A stretch of 64,000 nt of DNA from Agapanthus africanus (taxonomy: Eukaryota > Streptophyta > Magnoliopsida > Asparagales > Amaryllidaceae): contig JASDDO010000016.1 of NCBI GenBank assembly GCA_030015575.1, positions 70,243,396-70,307,395 on the forward strand. The letters are read 5' to 3'. The notes beneath the pieces were generated by a model that saw only the letters and a program-made list of their open reading frames with translations, ran no database searches and was not told where the DNA came from. Numbering within the stretch: the stretch's first letter is position 1; each line of letters starts with the position of its first letter. Below, in pieces: positions 57,408-64,000 of the stretch. The translations under genes were made by a program, and so were the position numbers.

Positions 57408-60400
57408 CCCTCACCATGGTATCGAGAAATGCCAACTTTGCCAAACCTTATACGAGGGCCTGAACCCAGCAACCAAGCAGTTGTTGGAAACCATTTGTCA
57501 GGGCCACTTCCTATCGAAATCTGACGAGAAAGCGTGGCAATTCTTCGACGACCTTGCGGAACAGACGCTACAATGGGAGAGCACCAGACCGACTTCTTCT
57601 TCTTCTACCTCCACTTCTACCGGTCAGTCTAGGGTAGGAATTCACCAACTTGATGTCTCTATTGCGATGAAAGCTGAAATGGCTGCAATAACAAGAAAAC
57701 TTGAAGCGATAGAGAGCAAATTTTCTTCTCCTGCCCCTGCCCCTGTTCTTCCCCTTCGTACCATTTACGCTTGTTGTTCCGATCCTTCTCACTTAACCGA
57801 AGAGTGTCCTTACAATCCACCATCTCAAGGACAGGATCAGGTTAATGCTGCATTTCAGCAAAGACCGAGGAATGATCCATACTCTTCCACCTACAATCCC
57901 GGTTGGAGGAACCATCCCAATTTCGGCTGGAATCAGAATCAGCATCAATTCCAAGGCAACAATTTCCAGAGGCCCCCTCCTCCGCAACAACAAGCGCAAC
58001 AACAAACTCAACATCAATTTCAGCAGCCCTTCCAACCCCAACCTTTTCAAAATCAGACGAACAACTTTGCACCCAACAATTCTTTTCCCCAAAACAACTT
58101 TGTTCCGTCAAACAACGATAAGGTTTCCTCGCTCGAACGAAGTCTGGAGGCGTTCGTTAAACAATCAACTCAGTCCACCGCCAACATCCAGTCTTCCATT
58201 CAGTCCTTAGTGCAACACACTGCCGCTCACGGGCAAAGCATCAAGACCATCGAGGCCCAGATTACACAGCTGAATGCGGCCTTAAGCGAGCGAGAGAAGG
58301 GGAAGCTCCCGTCCCAGCCACTCCCAAATCCCGGTCACCCACATAATGTATATGTTGCTCTTGAACAACAGAACCATAATGTGAGTGCCGTGACCACATT
58401 GAGATCGGGAAGGATGCTGCAAAACAACATTGGCACACGGATCGACGATGATACCCCGACCGCTTCTTCTTCTTCTTCTTCTTCTTCTTCTGCTTCTTCG
58501 TCTTCTGAGCCTATTCTCCATTCTTCAAAAATCTCTTCTTCTTCTTCTGCTCTGAACGGACCCACTTCTCACTCCATGAAAACACCAGTTCTGGGATCCG
58601 CTCCAGCTCCACAATCTCCTCCACAAGCATTGGACTCAACTAATTTTAAAAACGTTCCATTTCTAAACCGGTTGAGGTCCAATAAACAAAATCCACAAAT
58701 GGAGAAGATTCTGGAGTTATTTAAGCAGGTTAACATTAACATTCTTCTTTTAGATGCTGTCCAACAAGTCCCGTCCTACGCGAAAATCTTAAAGGACTTG
58801 TGCACGAAAAAGAGGAAGTCTCAGGTACCCAAGAAAGTTTTCTTGGCTAGTGCTGTGAGTGATGCTCTTACCCAATCTTTACCACAAAAACGGAAGGACC
58901 CTGGCTGTCCTACTATTTCTATTACCATTGGGGATAAGAACATCAACCGCGCACTATTAGATCTTGGTGCCAGTGTTAACCTGCTTCCATACTCAGTATA
59001 CGAGCAATTAGGCGTAGGAGAGCTGAAACCCACACACTGTACTCTCCAAATGGCCGACCGATCGATCACCCATCCTAGGGGTGAGCTAGAGGATGTGTTA
59101 ATCAAAGTCGGGGACTTCATATTCCCCGTTGACTTCATTGTATTAGACACACAGCCTGTAGCTAACCCCCGGAATCAAATTCCGGTGATACTCGGTCGCC
59201 CATTCCTTGCAACCTCAAATGCTGTGATCAATTGTCGCAATGGTTCGATGAACCTATCTTTTGGAAACATGACAATTGAACTCAACATTTTTAGGTTGAG
59301 GAATCAGCCCTCCGAACCTAATGCTCATATATTAAACGTTTGCTCAATCCAGGAGATCACCCCTGAAGAGTGTGAATTCGAGGAGTTTCTGTTCGATCAC
59401 GATAACCTTAACGCCATTAGTGCGTTCCTCCTCGAACCTGCTGTTGTTTCTGTGCCCGACAATGACTACGAGTGTTTCACTTTCTCGAATGATCTTAGCC
59501 ACTCACCACCCGAGTTTGAATCCTTCGAATTTCCGGATGAGTTGCCTGAACCATCCAACTCGGTCGCTTACACTCGTTTTGAACCTTTGCTGGAGTCCTT
59601 TGAGTTCGAGACCTCTTCACCAATCTTGCCTTCCATCGTTTCACCTCCAACGCTCGAACTCAAGCCTTTGCCGTCTCACCTTAAGTACGCTTACTTGGGT
59701 GAGAACGAGACCCTCCCGGTTATCATCTCGGCTTCTCTAGCTCCCGAGCAAGAGAAAGTCCTTCTTGCGGTCTTACACAGCAATAGGCAAGCTTTTGGCT
59801 GGTCCATGGCGGACATCAAGGGGATTAGTCCCCTGATCATTGAACATCACATTCATCTGATGGATGATGCCAAACCAGCTAGGGATCCACAAAGACGTCT
59901 CAACCCTGTCATGAAAGAGGCTGTGAAGAAGGAGATCGTAAAATGTCTGGATAGTGGTATCATTTACCCTATCTCTGATAGCCAGTGGGTTAGCCCCATT
60001 CACGTTGTCCCCAAGAAATCAGGTATAACGGTCATCACTAACGAGGCGAACGAGTTAATCCCTACTCGCACCCAAACTGGGTGGCGAGTATGCATCGATT
60101 ACAGAAAACTCAACGCCGCAACACGGAAGGACTACTTTCCGCTACCTTTCATTGACCAAATGCTTGAACGATTGGCCGGACACGAGTACTACTGCTTTCT
60201 TGATGGCTACTCCGGCTATAATCAAATTCCCATCGCCGAAAAAGACCAGGACAAGACCACATTCACTTGTCCTTTCGGCACGTTTGCATATCGTCGCATG
60301 CCCTTTGGGTTATGCAATGCGCCCGCTACCTTCCAGCGGTGTATGATGGGAATCTTCTCAGACATGGTGGAAAAATTTTTGGAGATCTTCATGGACGATT

Positions 60401-60627
60401 TCTCCATTTTCGGCGATTCCTTCAACGAGTGTTTGCTGCATCTCGACGCTGTCCTTACCCGATGTAAGGACAAGAACCTCACTTTGAATTGGGAGAAGTG
60501 CCACTTCATGGTGCGCGAAGGTATTGTCTTAGGACATATCATCTCGCAAAATGGCATAGAGGTTGACAAAGCAAAGATTGAGGTCATTTCCAATCTACCT
60601 CCTCCCAGATGCGTCCGAGACATCTGA
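57408..60627 (+). pseudogene. Athila gag 3' part, protease and reverse transcriptase
   Basis: Open from the end of the Copia-B LTR to TGA at 60625-60627. Domains in order: gag end (EKAWQFFDDLAEQTLQWE); zinc-knuckle-like CCSDPSHLTEEC (about 57770); Gln/Asn/Pro-rich stretch; coiled SLERSLEAFVKQ; a Ser run coded by TCT/TCC repeats at 58460-58510; protease (NRALLDLGASVNLLPYSVYEQLG, D-L-G at 58960-58968); acidic linker (YECFTFSNDLSHSPPEFESFEF) shared with the array protein; RT with VCIDYRKLNAATRKD and catalytic F-M-D-D at 60388-60399. The D-L-G triplet is common in Athila proteases. Gag and pol form one frame. The ATG at 57349 lies in Copia-B LTR and is not a real start. Confidence 0.92.
58463..58510 (+). 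repeat. TCT microsatellite coding poly-Ser
   Basis: A CTTCTT run with a few variant triplets that keeps the frame and gives a Ser-rich hinge between gag and protease. Confidence 0.85.
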
Positions 60628-61241
60628 GCCTTCCTTGGCCATGCCGTTTCTATAGACGGTTCATCAAGGACTTTAGCAAGATTGCTATGCCCTTGACTGT
60701 TTTGCTGGCCAAGGACACGCTATTCGACCTCGAGCTGTGTGACTGCGTTCGAGTCATTGAAAAGCTCACTCACTTCTGCTCCCGTTCTTTCTTCACCTGA
60801 CTGAACACACTCATTTGAGATTATGTGCGATGCATCCGACTTTGCCATTGGTGCTGTCCTTGGACAACACATCAACAAGATGCCGCACGTAATCTATTAT
60901 GCGAGCTGAACCCTGAACGACGCCCAACTCAATTATACAACAACTGAGAAGGAATTCTTAGCTGTTGTATTTGCTTTAGAAAAGTTCAGGCCCTACCTCA
61001 TCGGCTCTCCAGTCATTGTCTACACAGACCATTCTGCTCTGCGCCATCTTTTTGCGAAGAAAGATGCAAAATCTCGGCTAATACGTTGGATTCTCTTGCT
61101 TCAAGAGTTTGGCCTTGTCATTAAGGACAAACGAGGATGTGAAAACGTAGTTGCCGACCATCTCTCACGACTTCCTTCTTCGCCTTCGCTTCAAATTCCG
61201 ATCAACGACGTTTTTCCGGATGAACAACTCTTGACAGTATC
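60628..61241 (+). pseudogene. Athila RT end and RNase H
   Basis: After the TGA at 60625, AFLGHA and FYRRFIKDFSKIAMPLT appear in different frames. One G fewer than expected near 60646 explains the shift. RNase H follows from about 60823 (MCDASDFAIGAVLGQHI, a TGA at 60907-60909, then [48 protein letters not shown] and [12 protein letters not shown]). The last block ends about 61177, and a linker runs to the integrase. It is broken by two stops and at least one frameshift. Confidence 0.85.
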
Positions 61242-62540
61242 TTGCGAACCCTGTTCGCAGATATTGTGAACTATTTGGCCACAGGATTACTACCGACTGA
61301 ATGGTCAAGTCAGGACAGACTTCGCTTCTTATCCCAAGTAAAACACTTTTACTGGGACGAACCCTATCTGTTCAAGTACTGTCCCGACCAGATTATTCGT
61401 CGGTGTGTCCCCGACGAGGAATTCAAGAGTGTGCTGTCATTTTGCCACGATCAAGCATGTGGCGGGCATTTTGGCCCCAAAAAGACAGTTGAGAAGATCT
61501 TGCAATGTGGTTTCTACTGGCCACAACTCTTCAAAGATGCTCATGACTATTGCAAGACTTGCTCCCGGTGCCAACACATGGGCCGGATATCCCGGAGGAA
61601 CGAGATGTCGCTCCAACCAATCTTGGTTGTGGAGATTTTCGATGTTTGGGGGATAGATTTCATGGGGCCGTTTCCCAGCTCTTTCGGGAACTTGTACATC
61701 CTTCTCGCTGTTGATTACGTCTCTAAGTGGGTCGAGGCTGTGCCCAGCCGGATTAACGACAACAAGGTTGTCGTTAGGTTTCTTAAAGAAAACATTTTCT
61801 CCCGGTTTGGGCACCCCCGAGCGATCATTAGAGACAATGGAACTCATTTCTGCAATAAGACTTTCGAGGCCTTGATGCGGAAATATTCCATTAATCATAA
61901 GCTATCTACGCCCTACCATCCCCAAACCTGTGGGCAGGCCGAAGTTTCAAATCGGCAAATCAAGCAGATACTGGAGAAGACGGTTTCCAAGAACCGTAAG
62001 GATTGGTCCCTGAAACTCACTGATGCCCTTTGGGCATTTCAAACCGCTTATAAGAACGATCTTGGCATGTCTCCCTATCGGCTTGTGTACGGAAAGGCTT
62101 GCCACCTACCTGTCGAAATAGAGCATCGCGCATTTTGGGCGATAAAGGAGCTGAATCTGTCTCTCGAAGATGCGGGCAGCCATCGGAAGCTGCAGTTGAA
62201 CGAACTGAGCGAGCTTAGGGATGAGGCTTACGAGAACGCGGTTGTCATTAAGAACCGAACGAAGGTGTTTCACGATAAACACCTTTTGCGCAAAACTTTC
62301 GTACCTGGTCAACAGGTACTGCTTTACGACACCCGGCTACACTTCCATCCAGGAAAGCTCAGATCTCGCTGGAAAGGGCCGTATTTTGTGCGGAATGTCT
62401 ATCCGCATGGCGCTGTGGATTTGGAGAATCCAAAGGACGGTTCATTTTTCAAAGTAAATGGACACCGACTAAAACCGTACCTTAGCGCCGAACCAACAGA
62501 GGAGCTCCTGGTCTTACAGGAGCTGGTTTACCCTGCATAA
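61242..62540 (+). CDS. Athila integrase (432 aa open, frame joined to pol by a shift)
   Basis: DNA integration enzyme. Zinc-binding part: [14 protein letters not shown] and CKTCSRCQ (H-H-C-C form). The DDE core has D at 61656-61658 (VWGIDFMGP), D at 61833-61835 (IRDNGTHF) and E at 61941-61943 (GQAEVSN), all present. The C-terminal part has [23 protein letters not shown] (GPY/F module) and ends [12 protein letters not shown]. The annotated ATG is not a natural start: the frame joins pol upstream through a one-base loss near 61240, where one G fewer is seen than the PW-type codon pattern expects. The domain itself is unbroken. Confidence 0.92.
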   Translation: MRTLFADIVNYLATGLLPTEWSSQDRLRFLSQVKHFYWDEPYLFKYCPDQIIRRCVPDEEFKSVLSFCHDQACGGHFGPKKTVEKILQCGFYWPQLFKDAHDYCKTCSRCQHMGRISRRNEMSLQPILVVEIFDVWGIDFMGPFPSSFGNLYILLAVDYVSKWVEAVPSRINDNKVVVRFLKENIFSRFGHPRAIIRDNGTHFCNKTFEALMRKYSINHKLSTPYHPQTCGQAEVSNRQIKQILEKTVSKNRKDWSLKLTDALWAFQTAYKNDLGMSPYRLVYGKACHLPVEIEHRAFWAIKELNLSLEDAGSHRKLQLNELSELRDEAYENAVVIKNRTKVFHDKHLLRKTFVPGQQVLLYDTRLHFHPGKLRSRWKGPYFVRNVYPHGAVDLENPKDGSFFKVNGHRLKPYLSAEPTEELLVLQELVYPA

Positions 62541-64000
62541 TCTTCCTCTGCCTACCACCAAACTTCGGTTATCCAGCCAAGAACACGTGGACACTGTTCC
62601 AAATAAGTTTGGGGGTATGTAAATACCATTTTGTATATATTTGTGGATATTCTTTTCCTTTTTTGCTCTTTTTCTTTTCTTTAAAAATAAAAAAAAATTG
62701 TGTATATCTAACCGACAATTTTGACCCTTCAATGATCTCTTCATGCAAAGACAGTGAGGACACTGTCCAGTTTAAGTTTGGGGGTACGCTCGGTACGCAT
62801 TTCTAACCTTCGCATTCATATGTATATTTTGCATCTGCATACTAAAATCCATAAAATCCATAAAAATCTGAAAATTTTCTAAAAATATAAAAACTTTTCT
62901 GTCAAGTTAGCTAGTGGGAAAACTCTGATTCAACATTTCGACGGTTTTGTTTGATGAGATAAGAATAACTAAATCTTATTTTTAGATTTTGAAAACCTGA
63001 AAGATAACTCTCCTTTGAAGTTAACTATAGCTGATATACGTCTTTACATCACACTACACGTGTTGTGAGTTTTGGAAATTAGATGACAAGTCTTTTATGT
63101 CTAAAAACTTTTAAATGGATAAATGATTTTCTGAGGATCAAATAGGTTTGTTCTGAAATAAGTAATATCAAGAATAGTTTATGAAGTAAAGTGAATATGA
63201 AGAAATGTTATTGATGCCTTAATTGGAACTAAGTCTGAAAAATAACCCATCTAGAACTTGATTGGAATGATTACACACCGAACCCACTAAACACGTCTTT
63301 TATCCAAAAAAAAAAATTGAACTGCCGGTTATGTCTCCGTTCGTATTGAATCATTATGATTTTCACGCCAAACTGTCTTTTGTTTTTGGACCTAGGTAAC
63401 TTGAGTAATTAAGTCCGCTGGGGTGCTTCTACACCTAATGCCCTAAAGCCAACTGGTTTGGGTGCATTGGCCCAAAGCTCGCTAAGAAGCCTAGAAAGTC
63501 CAGATTAAAACAAAGTCAAGCAAGTGTTCTCTCCGAGTTAAAATTCCTAACGGTTCTTTGTGTGAGAATAATCTTGATAAAAGACAGGCTTTTATAAAAA
63601 AATATTTCTAGCGGAGATATGAAGGTTTTATTCTATGATAAAGACTATTGCACGTTCACAGAGGTGTGTATGAAATGAAAACAAGAAAAAGGTGGAGTGA
63701 AAAATAAGACCAAGTTTCCTGTTAAGGAAGATAGAAATTCTGAAGTTGAAACTTTACTGGAAAACGAAACTTGAAAAATGCTTAACTCTTTATAAAACTT
63801 ATGTGATCCTTTCAAAATTTTTATCTGGGCTTTATTGTGTGACATGATGACTTAAATCGATCCTTCTAGAAACTTAACGACACTATTTGCACTGCACGTA
63901 AAGACATATAAAATCTGTAGTTAAATAAGAAGCGAGGTGTGAAAAATAAAGGTTCGATAGTCTAGACTTAGGATAATAGAATTATTATTTTCTGAAACAA
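62541..64000 (+). other. Athila 3' untranslated region, continues past window
   Basis: No env-like or other gene is visible. Two AAGTTTGGGGG tracts (62605-62615 and 62774-62784) and the perfect inverted repeat GACAGTGAGGACACTGTC (62750-62767) are found, both conserved in the minus-strand array. A block around 63400-63490 (CCAACTGGTTTGGG) also matches the array (complement near 27975). No LTR start is seen before 64000. Confidence 0.75.

Larger units (their letters stand above)
43707..64000 (+). mobile_element. Athila-type Ty3/gypsy element, 3' end beyond window, interrupted by Copia-B
   Basis: LTR about 43707-45048, Asp-tRNA primer site, leader with GC module, then gag, protease, RT, RNase H and integrase in the Ty3/gypsy order. 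RT and integrase sequences are of the Athila group (YRKLNAATRKD, FLDGYSGYNQIPIA, CPFGTFAYRRMPFGLCNAPATFQ). The gag is cut by Copia-B at 47045. Pol has a few lesions, so the copy is defective. No 3' LTR and no env-like frame are visible up to 64000. Confidence 0.9.

Noticed and set aside
57793..58111. Minus-strand leucine-rich frames across the Athila Gln/Asn/Pro-rich segment
   Set aside because: Shadows of the gag-pol frame; no support of their own.
62541..64000. An env-like gene after Athila integrase
   Set aside because: Some Athila elements have one, but no long frame or membrane segment is seen up to the window end.

Overview
The window looks like intergenic DNA from a large, repeat-rich flowering-plant genome. 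I find no host gene, tRNA or rRNA in it. Nearly every base can be assigned to LTR retrotransposons inserted into one another. The supports are direct: long terminal repeats, primer-binding sites complementary to plant initiator-Met and Asp tRNAs, polypurine tracts, two pairs of 5-bp target-site duplications, and broken gag/pol frames of Ty1/copia and Ty3/gypsy (Athila and Tekay/Del-like chromovirus) type. The species cannot be named from this sequence.

Layout. (1) 1-9201: a young Ty1/copia element (Copia-A), cut by the window edge, whose two LTRs look identical where both are visible. (2) 9202-15159: the 3' half of an older copy of the same family, into which the young copy inserted. (3) 15160-22681: a chromovirus-like element (T1) with about 4-kb LTRs and only about 2.5 kb of internal, gag-remnant DNA; the older Copia-A sits in its 5' LTR. 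(4) 22682-25940 and 38337-41178: a second chromovirus-like unit (T2) in the arrangement pol end - LTR - gag ... protease - RT - RNase H. (5) 25941-38331, minus strand: a tandem LTR-internal-LTR-internal-LTR array of an Athila-related non-autonomous element, inserted in the T2 gag and flanked by the duplication GATGG. (6) 41179 to about 43706, minus strand: a partial chromovirus-type LTR. (7) About 43707-64000: an Athila element with LTR, Asp primer site, gag, protease, RT, RNase H and integrase; its 3' LTR lies beyond the window. (8) 47045-57407: a second copia element (Copia-B), inserted in the Athila gag with the duplication CCCTC.

How the parts relate. The Athila element and the minus-strand array share LTR, primer-site, 3'-untranslated and protein segments, so they look like an autonomous/non-autonomous pair (inference). 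Both copia elements have nearly or fully identical LTRs but ruined pol regions, and the youngest has lost the stretch encoding the RT catalytic motif, so they were probably mobilised in trans.

The most unusual signal is a GC-rich paired palindromic module of about 49 bp (arm GCCGCGGAACCGCGGC). It recurs in the leaders of Ty1/copia and Athila-type elements, and also 90-126 bp upstream of the TATA box in the Athila-type LTRs. It crosses two superfamilies that otherwise share no non-coding sequence here. All alignments were made by eye.
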